From Ciona savignyi (taxonomy: Eukaryota; Chordata; Ascidiacea; Phlebobranchia; Cionidae): 64,000 nt of DNA. The DNA lies in assembly GCA_000149265.1 (NCBI GenBank), contig CH001008.1, positions 1 through 64,000 of the forward strand, in the 5' to 3' direction. Of the stretch, positions 1 through 16,668 are shown piece after piece (positions within the stretch are counted from its first letter, which is position 1; each line of letters opens with the position of its first letter). The notes under the pieces were generated by a model. It saw only the letters and a program-made list of their open reading frames with translations, was not told the DNA's origin and searched no databases. A program made the translations under genes and the position numbers.

Positions 1-325
1 GTTTGTTTTTTATTTAGGAAGATAAATTAACTCATATAAACATATTTAGTTTTTTTTTAAATAAAGCTTATATTATTGGACTTAGTGAATAGAATATACC
101 AAGGACAACCAAGATGAAAAACAAAACAAAAACATCTTCAAATTTAGACTTATTTTTTTTTAGTAAGTACACTCAGGACGTATCTTGCTTTTGTGCACAA
201 ATTGTGATAGGAAAAATACCAGTGCAATATCAATATGTAGTGATTTTCTTAATCTTATCAGATTGTATTCCACACTTTTGCACGCATGATAAGAATATAC
301 AGGAAGCCTATCAATCAGAACTCAC

Positions 326-3300
326 CCGATATGATTGGTCCGCAGGGAAATCTCAAGGTCGCGCAGAAACTTGGTTGAATTATTGATTCGTTTTCGGAAT
401 CTTTTACGTCGTAGTGAAGGGTCGAGAAAGCTTTGAACGGTTTGAATATAGAACGATGGAGGATGCTTTACTTCGAATTTGTCCTGGTGAAATCGTGTTT
501 AATCTTAACAGCTATATATAATATGCATATTTAAGTTCTAGGTTAATTCCAATTTTTAATTTTTTTGGCCACAAAAACTTTAGCTTGTCGGGTATAATCA
601 GTCTTTAAATTTTAATCTGAGTCGTAAATTTTTGATTAATATTTATATTTAAATTGATAAAAAAGTGTCATTGGCATGGTAAAGCACACTACAGTAGCCG
701 CAAACAGTAGCATAAATTTATTTATGTAAATATGGAATAAAATCTATAAATGAACTCTTAGGATAACAATATAAACAATATATCAGTTCATTTACTAATT
801 TACCTTAAAAATCGAGTTAAAAGAAAGACGAAGAACTTTCTCAATCGTGCTTAACACACCTTGCAAAGGCATATTGATTCTAACTTTTGACTTGTTCCTA
901 CTTCTGGTGCAGAACTTTAAAAATTTAACAATTTTCACCATAAACCTGTCTTTCTCAAAGGAAATTTTTAAACAACACGAACTAAACCTTTTCTAATGCA
1001 CGCTTACAAGACACTAAATTCAAGTAAAATATGGTAATTATAAAGCAATAGTCACCAATGTAAAAATTATATTTATCCATTAACACAACTTGGGTTTTCT
1101 TAATCTAAGTTTACATATGCAAAGTGCTAAAATAAAGTCCAGGCAGTAGCAGTACTATGCAAACAGTTACAACTGCACAAATCTTTAAATATATTTTTTT
1201 TAATTTTAAATTGCTATTTCTCAAACATCTCTAAAATAAGTGCTCGATAGAAAAACAACACAACGTTATTTGAGGTATTTTTAAATGATGTGGATGTTCA
1301 AAAGGACTTGGTACATGGACACTTCTTTCAGCACTGCATGTATTAAATAATTACTAATATTCCAACCATTTTGTATAAAGTCCTTAAAAAAACCTTTAGG
1401 GTGAATCTGCTTTATCACAATCTGGTCTTAAAATTTTTTGTAGCTATGAGTTGACTGAATACAACCTTACTCACACGACCATATTCTGTTACAGAACCTC
1501 TCTCACGGCTGTCCGACGATATCTGCCTTCTGCTGCATATGTCCTTTCTGTGCAAACAGCTTTGCCATAAATAATTTGAAACAAACAGTAAACATACACT
1601 CCATGAATATTGCAGCACTGCTGCTAACACAACTGCTGCTTCTGCATTATTTAAAACAAAAAATGTCAAGTCTTACTTTTTGATTGATAATCAGCTAATC
1701 ACCTATTTTTTTAGTTTTTTAGTTTTTCTTTTTTTTCATTATGATACAGTTTTTAGCTTGAAGCTAATAATAACTAATATTAATTAAAGTAGGGGAGTTT
1801 TATTTAAAAATTACAATCTAAGATAAAAATAAAATGATTTTTGAAATATATATATATAATATTTTTTGAAAAATTGAATTAAATGCATAAATATACATTT
1901 ACCAGAACATAGAATCTTAATTAGTATAGATTTAAATCTTAAAGATTTTTAATTTAATTCCAAATATTGGATTCGAAAAATATTCTTTTTTCCATCGCAT
2001 ACTTTTCTGTTTCTTCTATCATACAGTAATAGTGTATTGACAAAAACTAAACATTTATTAATCGTAGAACTAATTAATGCTGGTAGTATGCATGAGGGAA
2101 ATAATATAGTCGAGGTTGCCTCCAATTGCTGAAAAATGAAGCATGACTACTTGAACACTTGGGAATCAAATAGAAGGTTGATTAAAAAATCAGTAGACAA
2201 AAAAATCAAATATTCAGTGGTAAAATCGTGAGTTTATAAGAAATTAAAATAAAAACAGAACATTTTTAGTGGGTCAATTTTATAATACAACCGATGTTTA
2301 AATTATACTTGTTTATATAATATATGCGTGTGAGTGTAGATGGTGTGTGGGTCCAAATTTGGGGTCAATTTAATCATTGTGCCCCAAACCACAATTTTAA
2401 ATGCTAAAGAGATAAAATAAGGAGAACAAAGCAATTAATTTACCTGATCGCATATTAGTTCCCATTTCTTTCTGTTGTCGTATTTACTGAGTGCTTTTGC
2501 CTTGTCTGGAGGCAAGTTCATTGACACCTGTGTGGGAATGATAAATAATGAATACCACACGATGTCATAAAAAATGTTTCGATGATTCATATTAATGTTT
2601 AATTAGTTAAGTGGCAATCATCAGTTCTTACACAAAGCACCATTGTGATAGTGTTGCTACTTTGGTCAAAATACCACATGCTCACACGGTTGGGTGATTT
2701 TAAGGATTGTTGGCACGTTCTCACCAAAGTGTGAGTTAAATTTAGCATGATATCGACACACACTTTTAAACTAATTATGAAATGTTTTAAATACCGTATT
2801 AACTAACAAAAATGTGCAATCAAAGTTTGTTAATCTCTTTAATAAACACATACGTTTATGTTTTAAATGAAATTTGAACTATTTAGACAGTGAATATTTT
2901 TTTTAAATGGAATATAATATTTTATCTTTTTAACAGTAAATATATGTTCTGACATCCTTTTCCTGCTTTTATATTATTAAACTAATTACAAAACTAGAAA
3001 ACTTTATGTGTCATATCACTATTTTATTTTTATTAGTTATTAATTTTTAATTCCACCCAAAATTTTTAAGGGTTAGCATTTTATGTTGCTTCATTTTTGG
3101 CAAACACTACAGTGCGAAAACAAAAAAAATTAAGATTTTGATTAATTAAGAATCATATTTTGTTAAAATAGCTACTGGTATAACATAAAGGCAACTTGAA
3201 TGATCTAAAAATAACCCCCCTTTGACACAACCACACCAAGCCAAGAAGCTATTCAGTCGGACAAGATAGTCTTAGTAACAAACAAAGCCAGAATACCAAA

Positions 3301-4237
3301 ATAACACACATTTCAGATATGGCTTGCCCCATTCAGAAAGTGTTGGAATTGCTTATTCGTTATTGAAAATAAAGTAATCATTTTCCGTAGTCTCTCTTAT
3401 TAATATAATATTTATTATTCTGGTTTAATGTTTTTTTCAGAAGACATAACTTCATGGCATTCCGCTTTAAATGTTGAATGAAATATTGAAACAGTACTAC
3501 GCTATCCTTATTAGGTACCATTCAGTAAATAAATAAAGCTAGATATGATATTCTGATTTTAAACAAACTATTAAATATAGAATAAAATAAAATATTCATA
3601 TTAATTTATTTGAATGGGAAAACCAAGGAGGTTAACACACAAGTAATCGTCAGATCACCCCACACTTACAGTCGAATTACCGAACCTATTACAGTGTGTT
3701 GTAAATTATAGACACGCTCCTTCAATTTGGTAGAACCCATTAATCCGCTGGGTTCAAGTAATGTCCGTTTTGCCAAAGGACACAACCGACTGGCTAGCGA
3801 CCAGTTTTGAACCTGCAACCTCTTGGTTGAAAGGCGCCGCACTAAACCACCACACTAACCGGTTGGATATATTGTATTCCCTTTTTCTCACTATTTGTGA
3901 AATGCACAGAAAAAAATAAAAATTATAAAACAAATTATACTGAAGTTTAAATAGGAGACACTAAGAAACCATGCGGTTATCGAAGAAGGTGCCACATGAT
4001 AATATATGCATTGAACATGTGAAAATACTTGTTACAGACTCTATTAAACTGTATTAAAACCATTTTCAAAGCGAATTGTCAATAATCTATTAATAGATTT
4101 ATTCCACGAACAAATAGTAAACTCACCAAAATTCTATTGAATTTCTCATCTATCTCTCTAGTTTCCGGCATTGGCAATTTAAGTGGTGCATTATGCGACC
4201 GGTAATCATGCATTCGATTGCTTTCTGCATTCCCCAT
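326..4237 (-). CDS. FMNL: Formin-like protein (FMNL/FRL), N-terminal exons, partial
   Basis: Diaphanous-related formins of the FMNL group nucleate and elongate actin filaments downstream of Rho-family GTPases. Three exons are visible on the minus strand: 4237-4127 (37 codons), 2527-2444 (28 codons) and 483-326 (52 codons plus 2 nt). All have AG acceptors and GT donors and all phases join. The start MGNAES carries a glycine-2 N-myristoylation signal, as in vertebrate FMNLs. Exon 2 encodes MNLPPDKA and KKWELICDQ, and exon 3 encodes [10 protein letters not shown] and [14 protein letters not shown], all hallmarks of the GTPase-binding/FH3 region. The rest (FH3 remainder, FH1, FH2, DAD) lies beyond position 1. 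The introns (484-2443 and 2528-4126) hold AT-rich sequence and one SINE. Family and strand are seen directly. The assignment to FMNL rather than DAAM or Dia rests on the [14 protein letters not shown] block. Confidence 0.93.
3613..3866 (-). repeat. tRNA-derived SINE, in FMNL intron 1
   Basis: Minus-strand copy of the dispersed SINE found throughout this window. It reads from a tRNA-like head with a B-box-like GGTTGCAGGTTCAAAAC through the shared body (GGGTTCTACCAAATTGAAGG on the minus strand) to the tail complementary to GAATGGGAAAACCAAGG. The copy is near full length but lacks the terminal TATCC repeats. Confidence 0.85.
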
Positions 4238-7171
4238 TATATTGCTTCTGTAGTTTCTAAGAAAATCCTGGCTATGAAGTGAATGTATCACATTTCAAGT
4301 CTTGGTCAATAGATACAATGCGTTGCTTCATTTATTAATAGGTTCACTGAAAAACAAATGAATAATTGAAGTATTACCGACAAAGTATGACGAAATACGC
4401 TTCGCTACAATTGAATAACTCATCAATGAAATACAGGCAGCTATAGGTAAACAACAAATCACGTGTATTTCCTATTTAAACTATCCCTTAGCGCATATAT
4501 CTATATACACCACGTAACTGTTGTATATAATTGAACGCACATACTTCTGGTCGTTAACTGCCTCAAGGCCTTCGAGGACGTTGCCAGCTATCTAGCAACC
4601 AATTACGGTACTTACAAATTATCTAAGCTACTAAAACACGACTTGTCCATTTGATATTTAAATCCAACCGAAAACTAACGTTTTATTAATCTTAGTTTAT
4701 TGTAGGTACTGAAAGTATGCCTTATCTACAATAAAATTTGCAAAAATAAGTTTAGAAGACCAGTAAAGCATGACCGTAAAGAATTCTTGTCAGCGGTTTG
4801 TAAACTTCTTTCCTACTGTGCGCTGGTATAATAAAACTGGTTGAAGGGCAATTGAGAGGTAATTTAACTCCAATACACTGCGAGGGGTTCTGAACGTAGA
4901 TGAGAAACTGTCTCTTGAAACGGTACCACTGCAATACCCTGCTTAAAATCATAACATACGAACCGACGCTATAATCATGAGATAACAGGATTGCTTTTCA
5001 AAGCAAATATTGAAACCGCAAACGAAGAGTCTATTTGTTCGCGTTATAGCTTTTGATGTGGCTACAAACGTAAAGGCTGCGGCCTACTTCAGTATAATAC
5101 AAACTATGAGAAATGGGCCAGTTGTGAAATTACTGTTGTACATAAACACAGTTTAAACAAAATAACTCTCAGATAACATCAAAATGGCATGTTTGTAAGG
5201 AATATGCTTAAAACAAAAAAGGTTGTGGACACGCGCTATTTACCATACCTGTGTAAAAACTGACCGCGCCTTTCTTTTGAGATTAGATCAGAAAAATACT
5301 GAGCACGACCTTATTAATATAGACTAAATACAAGCTGTTTTACCACGGCTAAGTCCTAACTGTGGGTAACGTTGCTAAGTAGGAGGTTAAATGTTATTAA
5401 AATGCAGACGTATGATTACGCCAAGTAGAATTGTTAGACTGGTACTCATCCAATATCAACGCATTTAGAAAGACCCTTATTTGGACTGTATAACACAAAT
5501 TTACGCCTACATTGATTCAGTATAAATAAATAGAATACCGTCGTCTTTCAAGTTACCAACGCCAGTACATTCTTAACACTAAACGCTCCCATTGTTAAGA
5601 GTGTGAGCCGCACGCGTTTTAATTAATGGAAAGTTAATTACCAGATTAGTAGGAAGGCGCGAAAAAGGCAAGCCTTTTAACTTTACCAGCTCACAATTTT
5701 ATGCCATTTCTTCCAAGTGCAGAGATTTTTTATCTACAAATTAAGTTGAAATAAAACTATGCTACACAGTGCCGAATATTTAAGTATTAAACTTTTTGTA
5801 CTACCATATATATTTAGCCGTTTGATATTTAGGTTCTGTGCTTTTATGCTTGTTAAATAAGCAAGCTAGAATTCTTAATTGTAAATGAAAATAACACACT
5901 GACTCGATTCTTAGTAAAAAGGTGGTTAACGTGATTACCCTGGACGAATTACGTATAATAATTGGCCATGGTTACTTTTTTCGCAAAAAGTTGATTAGAA
6001 AGATAATAGAATAGTGCTTTGGGGGTCACATCTATTTAAAGAATTAATTTGATAATATACGTGTTTATTTGATAACTATTGTCGTTTTGCCGTCGTTTAA
6101 CCGTTGTTTTACCGCTTTTTATTTTTTGTTGCGTGTTTTACGAAAAAGAAACTAAACCAGCGATCAGCTGTTCTTGTCCTTGAGAAAGGCACTTATTAGC
6201 TAGTGATTTAATTGTTTGGTAAACTCATAATAATGCCTCAAATATATAAAACACTGAAATATTCTCTGTAATGTGCCTGTATATCTGTTTCAACTGTTTA
6301 ACTGACATGTTTTAAATACTTCTTTCCCATAATTTCCTGTGTTTTTATCTTAATAATAATGATGTAACTTCTTATACTTACTGCGAATAAGTAACAAGCA
6401 AACAAAACTGAACTATTGTATTCTATCTTCTCAAATCATATCGACTGTAATCTAAAGTTAAATGCAATATTTGTAGCTTCAGTTTTATAGTAAGGAAGTA
6501 ATTCATAATTACTTGTGACATCATAACGTGATCTTTTAATAACAACGAAACGAAATACGGAACGGTCAAACTAGACCAGGCTTCTAGTAATTGTTTTATT
6601 TTAAATTTCTGTTTTACTGTACAATAAAGATAGCTGAAACTATATAAATAGCTTAGCAACAAAAGAATTAATTAGCGAGAAAGCTTCAAGTATGCCTACA
6701 TCATGCACTTGTATATTTATCACTGAATCCCATTGGTGATTCACCCGACCATACCAACTGTTTGTCCTTTGAAGTTGTAAAGCAATTCCCTTGTAAATCA
6801 TCAACTGCGTTAGGAGAAAGTCCATTTTAGTTTTTGCTCTTTCGTTACATTAAAGAAGATCTGTTATGTAAAAAAGGAAGAACGAAAAAAAGGCTACTTG
6901 CAATAGTTAAAACACGTCAGTAAAGAAACACAGTAAAACAGGGGTGTGACGTGTCGTTAAACCTTACAATAAACAAAACAAAACATATTTTCCTCGGCAA
7001 CAACTTATTTAAAACAAAATTAATATAATAAAAACCTTAAATAAAAGTGTGCAAGCACAAACTAGTAGCCTACTGATGGAATCTTTGTAATATTAAAGTG
7101 AATAAAACCCTAAGTGAACATTAGTTGTATCTAAGCACAGGGTAACATTGTGTGGGGTGGGATAGGATATG
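4238..7171. other. FMNL upstream region, no recognised gene
   Basis: This is the 5' flank of the FMNL first coding exon. It is AT-rich sequence without a frame resembling any family I know. The short open frames on both strands have no splice or codon support. A promoter and 5' UTR exon are expected here but no clear core element could be singled out. Confidence 0.5.
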
Positions 7172-7425
7172 CAATCGCGTTTAGTCCAAGGGTTGTAGCT
7201 TCGAAACTGGTCGCAAGATAGTCGGTTTTGTCCTAGGAACTAAGCGAAAATTAATAAATCGGTGACATCAACCGAAATTAATAAATGGGTTCTACTAAAT
7301 TAAAAGAACGTCTCAATCGTACAACACACTGCAATAGCACCGGTAACTCGACGGTGGGCGCAAGGTGATCTGACGATTGCCCACGTGATAACGCCCCTTG
7401 CATTTCCATTTAATAATTTTGAACC
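7172..7425 (+). repeat. Degenerate SINE beside the pogo-like element
   Basis: Plus-strand copy with the block CTTCGAAACTGGTCGC, the body GGGTTCTACTAAATT and the tail segment CGACGGTGGGCGCAAGGTG. It contains an internal duplication around 7244-7285 (ATTAATAAAT repeated). It ends about 25 bases before the pogo-like element. Confidence 0.75.
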
Positions 7426-7450
7426 CAAGTTTCCTAGGACGGTTTGTGTA

Positions 7451-9543
7451 GGGGAGAGTGGTACTGAGTGGGACATGGTACACAGTGAGAAATTTTGAAT
7501 AAAAACGTTAAAACATAAAAATATTAAAACCTTTGACGGTTGAGTGCTTTCACGTTACTAACGCACTTTGTAACGAACTTTAAGAAACCAGCATGTCAGT
7601 TTTGGAAAGTTATGGAAGTTTTAGATTTTTCAGGGGTCTAAGTAAAATTTTATACGCTAGCTGCAAACTTAATTTAGATGGATGAACATTAGCTTTAAGG
7701 CTAAAGTTACTGGGAAGTGATAAAGTAGGTGCATACCTTGCTTACAAATAGAAAAAGAACATGGCAGCCTCAATTTAAGTATCTTTAATTTTGACTTATA
7801 GATTTGTAGTATCTACGTACTCAGTGAGACACTATGTTGAGGTACACTGTGAGACAGAATACAGGAGTGTTTTATTATGTTTTTTGGGGGGGTTAAGCCC
7901 ACAAAGAGCATTTATATGTTCAGAAATAGCCTATACAGTAGTTAGCCAAGTATATAAATCTATCCAGTTTTAGATATTTATTATTTTTAATAACTAGGAG
8001 TGGACTCATGGGAAGAATTGTGAAAGTAAATTCAGAAAACCATAAAATTGGCTTCATCATTAGAATATTGAGTGAAGCTGTTCAGTTGGTTTTTTCCAAT
8101 GAATGGAGCCTAAGAAAGGCAGCAGATCATACAGTAGTGAAATTTTAAACACTACCATGGTAAGTCAGTAAGCAAAAAGCTGCTGAAAATCCCACAAGAA
8201 ACCTGTAGTCTTTCGAGAACGACCTCATTTAATAAACATAATGTAAACCAGTTCTACGAAAACTTGAGGTTAATTTATAGCCGGAGTTCATCTGTGCTTT
8301 GTGCTGCTACAAGGATCTTTAATTTGGATGAGACTGGCACGACCATCGTCTCTGCATCCAAGGCTATTCTTGCTGAAAAGCTGTCAAGCAAATTTCCAAA
8401 GCAACTAGTGGTGAAAGAGGTTTATACATGTGCTATTGTGTGTGCTGCTGGTACATTCTAAACACCAGCAATAGTGTTTCCATGATGCAACTTTAAAATC
8501 TCACATGTTAAATGGTGCTCCATCTGGGACTCTTTGTTTAGCACCGAAAACAGGCTGGATGAACTCGGACCTCTTTTCACAGGTGATGGAACACTTCATC
8601 AAGCTCAAAAGAAAATCCAAATCTGTTAATTTTTGACAACCATGAAAGCCACATGTCACTTAAAGTCCTGGTCCTGGCAAGAGAAAATGGTGTGACAACA
8701 TTGACACTGCCACCTCATTGTTCACACAAAATGCAACAGTTAGATGCACTGTGTATTTTCCATTTAAATAATTTTATAGAGCTGCAATGAATAGTTGGAT
8801 GCTGCATAATGCAGGGCAGCCCTGCACATTGTACAACGTTGGTGAATTGGTTGAAATAGCTTATATGAAATCGAGGACTCCTTGTGCGATGAGTGTGTTC
8901 CTCACTGTTCCATTTAAGGCATTTCTCATTTTAAAGTTCTGTTCCCTATGGTCTGGATTGTCATTTTAAACCTTTTACTAAACACTGTTTTTATGTGTGA
9001 ATTGCTCTTTACTGCTTCAAACTTGTATTAAACTGTGTATCAGTCTGCATAATTTACCATGTTGCAATAGATTGACACTGAACTTTTATGATATTCTTGT
9101 CAGTTTTAAAACATTGGTAAGTTTGTGCCGTGTAATAAACTTTCTTGTTGAATTTTACGTTGGATTTGCATATGTATGTAAACAAATTTTACATCGGCAC
9201 ACGTCGAGAATGACCGTACATATAATTATTTCAAGCTAGTACGTAATACATTGTTAAATAGGGGCAATTTAAACAGCAATTTGTACCACCTGTACAAATG
9301 TCTCACTGTGTACTAGGGTGTGTCTCACTGTATACCGGGGTGGTACCCAGTGAGACAAAAAAGGCACCCCCAATAAACCCCATTTTTATCACAACACATG
9401 GGTAATAAAAAAAATCCAGTACTTTCATCAGATACCCAAATGATTGTTTAATGTTATTAACAAAAAAAATTTGAAATAAAACGATTATTATTAAAGATAT
9501 TGGATAAAAGGCATTTTTCGTATCACTGAGTACCACTCTCCCC
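7451..9543 (+). mobile_element. Pogo-like (Tc1/mariner superfamily) DNA transposon, inactive
   Basis: The 2.1 kb element is bounded by TA dinucleotides (7449-7450 and 9544-9545), the expected target duplication of Tc1/mariner/pogo elements. The terminal inverted repeat is GGGGAGAGTGGTACT, perfect for 15 bases at both ends and imperfect beyond. Subterminal copies of a GTGAGAC/GTCTCAC motif cluster near both ends (about 7485-7860 and 9299-9360), as expected of transposase-binding sites. A degenerate transposase gene lies inside. The element is flanked by a SINE on the left. Confidence 0.88.
8264..8968 (+). pseudogene. Pogo/Tigger-like transposase, DDE domain remnant
   Basis: Translated pieces in more than one frame match the DDE domain of pogo/Tigger/Jerky transposases. 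They are NLDETG with the first catalytic Asp (about 8319), then GWMNSDLF (about 8552-8575), then LIFDNHESHMS with the second Asp (about 8623-8655), then LPPHCSHKMQQLD (about 8708-8746). The pieces are joined only through frame changes and followed by stops, so the gene is broken. The N-terminal helix-turn-helix was not found intact between 7500 and 8260, although the reading there is poor. Confidence 0.85.
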
Positions 9544-9545
9544 TA

Positions 9546-9997
9546 ATGAATACTGTAAACCACTCTTATTACTTCAGCACAGTTTGGAAACAACCCAACA
9601 AGATTTCGTATATGAATCGATCGTATACCAACCATTAGGCCAGGACATTGCTGCGTTTTTTTTCTTTTTTTCATTGCACTGGGTTTCGATTCCATGATCT
9701 GCTGGTCAACAATGTCAATTTTGTATAGAATTGGTACATGTATCGGTTGCGTTCACCTTTCGGCCATACTTAACCACTTACCGGCCACCATGCGGACAAA
9801 TATCTGGGTCACCGTACCCTTTTTTCTTTTTATTATTAGTATTTCTTTGAATGGATGTTTCGATTATATTCTGATGAATGTTAAAACTCTTTAATAAAAT
9901 ATATATCCACGGTTATTACCGGATAAGTCGTACTCATGGTGCAGTTGCCAAAGATATTACTGTTTTAATACAACCTAATACATTCATTGGGTGAATG
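9546..9997. other. Spacer, nothing recognised
   Basis: Between the pogo-like element and the next SINE. AT-rich with no gene-like frame. The stretch ATGTATCGGTTGCGTTCACC near 9740 has a weaker partner near 38990-39010 (ATGTATCGGTCGCGTTAACC), probably a fragment of another dispersed repeat. Confidence 0.4.
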
Positions 9998-10281
9998 GGG
10001 ATAGGATAGGATATTCATATTTATCCCCGTGAATGGGAAGACCAAGGGGGTTAACACAGGCAATTATCAGATTACCTCGCGTCCACGGTCGGGTTACCGG
10101 AGCTATTGCAGTGTGGTGTTTACACATTCACACGTTCCTTCAATTTGGTAGAACCCTTTGTATAAACGGGTATAGATGTTCGTTAAGTGCATTGTCCAAG
10201 GACATAACCGGCTAGCTAGACCAGAACCTGCAACCCTTCCACTGAAAGTCGTCGCACTAACCCACCGAAGTTATCGGTCGA
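9998..10281 (-). repeat. Near full-length SINE with TATCC tail
   Basis: Minus-strand copy starting on the plus strand with GGATAGGATAGGATATTC (the complement of the TATCC-repeat tail), then TTTATCCCCGTGAATGGGAA and CCAATTTGGTAGAACCC in degenerate form, ending in a tRNA-like head near 10280. Confidence 0.88.
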
Positions 10282-10626
10282 AAAAAAGGTACTCGGAACA
10301 ACTTCTAAACGTTTCTTCCACACAAGGGCAGTACAGAATATATATGTTATAAATAAGTATAGCACCAACGCCACAACACTACATTTCTTCAGTTTAGTTC
10401 ATTTTTTGTTTCAAACATGAAGCAGAATCTTTGATAATAATTCGGAAAAGGGGAAACAACGGCAAAACGACAGTCGTTAAAACACGTCTAAATTCCAATC
10501 AATTATTTACTTTCAGTATATTTAGACGTGGGCCCAAACCTAAATTATATATAATATTCATTTTATCAGTGTAATCAGAAAGGCAATAATCAGATTTCCG
10601 AGAGCTCACGACTGATGAATTGTGTG

Positions 10627-10940
10627 AGATAGGATAGGAATAGAATATTCATGTTTATCTTCGTGAATGGAAAAACCAAGGGGGTTACCACACGGGTAAT
10701 TTTCAGATCACCTTGCGACCACCGTCGGATTACCGGAGATTTCAGTGTGTTGTGTATAATTCACACATTCCATCAATTTAGTAGAACCCACAATAAAAAT
10801 TTAAACGTTCCTTTTATATCAGTTAAACATTTGATATCCGCTGAGTTCCTTGCCGAAGGACCCCACGACCAGCCAATGGCTAGTTTCGAACCGTAACGGT
10901 TTAACTGAAAGTCGAAGCACTAAACCACTTTACTATTTAT
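10627..10940 (-). repeat. SINE copy
   Basis: Second minus-strand SINE, 350 bases from the previous one, with the same tail, body and head order and moderate divergence. It has a short insertion around 10800-10835. Confidence 0.82.
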
Positions 10941-10977
10941 GTCGATAAAATTCACTACGCGGCAATTAATAATATTT

Positions 10978-11215
10978 ATGATTAATCCCCGTGATTTGGG
11001 AAAGAGAAGGGGCTTCCACACATGCGTAAACTCGTCATCATATACCTCGCGCCCAACGCCAGATTAACGAAGCTTTTGCAGTATGTTCAAGACATTGCTT
11101 CTAATTTTGGAGAACCTCTTCATCCAGGCGATATCCATAAGTGCTTTACTGAAGATAAATCCAGCTAGCTAGCGACCATTTTCAATCCCGCTACCTTTCG
11201 GCTAAGAAGCTAAGC
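10978..11215 (-). repeat. Old, diverged SINE copy
   Basis: Third minus-strand copy in a row. Recognisable blocks are TAATCCCCGTGATTTGGGAA, CCTCGCGCCCAACGCC and GCTAGCTAGCGACC. Divergence is much higher than in its neighbours, so it inserted earlier. Confidence 0.7.
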
Positions 11216-11843
11216 AATGTTTGTTCTCTTTGACACACTGCAATAACCTGGGTGTGGAAAACGAATTTGTAAATCGCATGATTGTCATGTGAACAAAGAC
11301 TTTTTCCTTCAGATACAAAATGACGATGCCATGCATTTTGTATAAAAAGGCATTTCGTAACATTGTTATTTAATGTGTTGCTGTGCAGAGTTCAAAAGAA
11401 GCATCGAATAACCAACAGATTTAATCGAATTTATTTAGAATCATCTAAGATTAAGCAGGACATGCGAATAAAACAAGTTATTCAGAAAACAGGTCCAGAC
11501 AGCAGCAGCAGGTACCAAGTGGAGCTCCGGTTTACTATGATGTCATTATAGGAACTGTGACACTGCTGCTACCGTCGTGTCTACGAAGTCTACAAGCGTA
11601 AAAGGGGCGCAAATTTAACCCATTTAAAAATACAGGATATCGTCTTCCTTATATATGCATTTAGGAAGTGGGATTTAAAGGATTCCACACAAAATCATCG
11701 CCAATTACTGGAATGTGGGGATAACATGCGTTTCTTCTACACACAAGACAACAAATCCGTTACTACAAGGCCGATAGATGCCACATTTAGTTCCATCCTG
11801 TGCAGTTAGTGCTTGACATTATTAAGGCAAAATACACAATATC

Positions 11844-11849
11844 TTTATT
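11844..11849 (-). terminator. Candidate polyadenylation signal of the Rho gene
   Basis: TTTATT on the plus strand (AATAAA on the minus strand), about 220 bases downstream of the RhoA stop codon. It is the nearest canonical hexamer that I noticed. Confidence 0.5.
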
Positions 11850-12067
11850 AATTAAAGGTTACATTCGCACAAGATTTCCAGGGAAAGAGCCACTAAATTT
11901 CTGCTTGCATTAGCCGTTACGCAAACAAAATAAGACTGTGGAAAGCAGATCTTTTAGTTGAATAGTCCATATCATGCATACAGCATACAGGGCTCCAACG
12001 CTGGAATATTATTACGTCGGATAGTAAGATATCATGCGTCCAATGTCAATTGCTAGAGTAAATCGAT

Positions 12068-15874
<3,807 letters not shown>

Positions 15875-16356
15875 TTAAAATCAATTTCAAAGTTCAAATT
15901 GTCGAAGCAAAATAGATAAATTGTGCTATTGGTGACCCAAATCTACAAAACAAAATCACTGTTAAGTTTTAAAACTGTCTCTAGTTTATATATGCACATA
16001 ATGACATTTTTGTCTGTGATTAGACACTAAAACAGATTGGTACAATAAATGGATATTCGGAATCATTTTAGAATAAGGACGTTTGTTTAATATTACCAAG
16101 TATTATCCAACAAGAACTGTGGATACATTTGTTAATACATATTTTTAACCATAAAGTTTGTCCCATTATCACAAGGCTGGTCTTGTATAATTATAAAAAT
16201 ACATTACTGGGGTTACAATATAAATACAATTTTACATTTATTCCTCGTATAAGATTCTGATAAGATATATTTGTCGGACATTACATGTCTGAAAACATTT
16301 TTTTCATGAAACCAATCAATAATAAAATTATACCAAGTGATGGCCCAGTCATAAAC

Positions 16357-16659
16357 CGGTACCTCTTAATACTACAGGACCGCTTGGATCGCTTGGAGCG
16401 CTTAAATCGCTTGGATCGCTTACTATACTTCGTAATTACAAAAGCCATGATATTAATGTTAGGGTTGGGGTTAAAAGCCATGATATTAATGTTAGGGTTG
16501 GGGTTAAAAGCCATGATATTAATGTTAGGGTTGGGGTTAAAGTTAGTTCTGGGGTTGAGATTAGTGTTTGGAACAGGGTTAGAATTACTTTCCATAGCAA
16601 TCTAAGTGATCCAAGCGATCCAAGCGCTTCAAGCGGTCCTGTAGTATTTAGAGGTACCC
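16357..16659. mobile_element. Palindromic MITE with 9-bp target duplication
   Basis: A 303-base element flanked by GTCATAAAC on both sides (16348-16356 and 16660-16668). The left end is CGGTACCTCTTAATACTAC and the right end is its inverted match, and the inverted arms extend about 60 bases with GGATCGCTT-type repeats. The core holds three tandem 33-base units (AAAGCCATGATATTAATGTT then AGGGTTGGGGTTA) from 16441. A segment at 16539-16595 is homologous to the cores of the MITEs at 33501 and 51751. A 9-bp duplication would fit Mutator-like elements; that class assignment is inference. Confidence 0.82.
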
Positions 16660-16668
16660 GTCATAAAC

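Noticed and set aside
114..386. Plus-strand 90-codon frame
   Set aside because: It overlaps FMNL exon 3 (326-483) on the opposite strand, and its own translation has no gene-like character.
16441..16540. TTAGGG-like repeats as an interstitial telomere
   Set aside because: TTAGGG occurs once per 33-base unit, always in the same context (ATGTTAGGGTTGGGG), so it is part of the MITE core rather than telomeric sequence.
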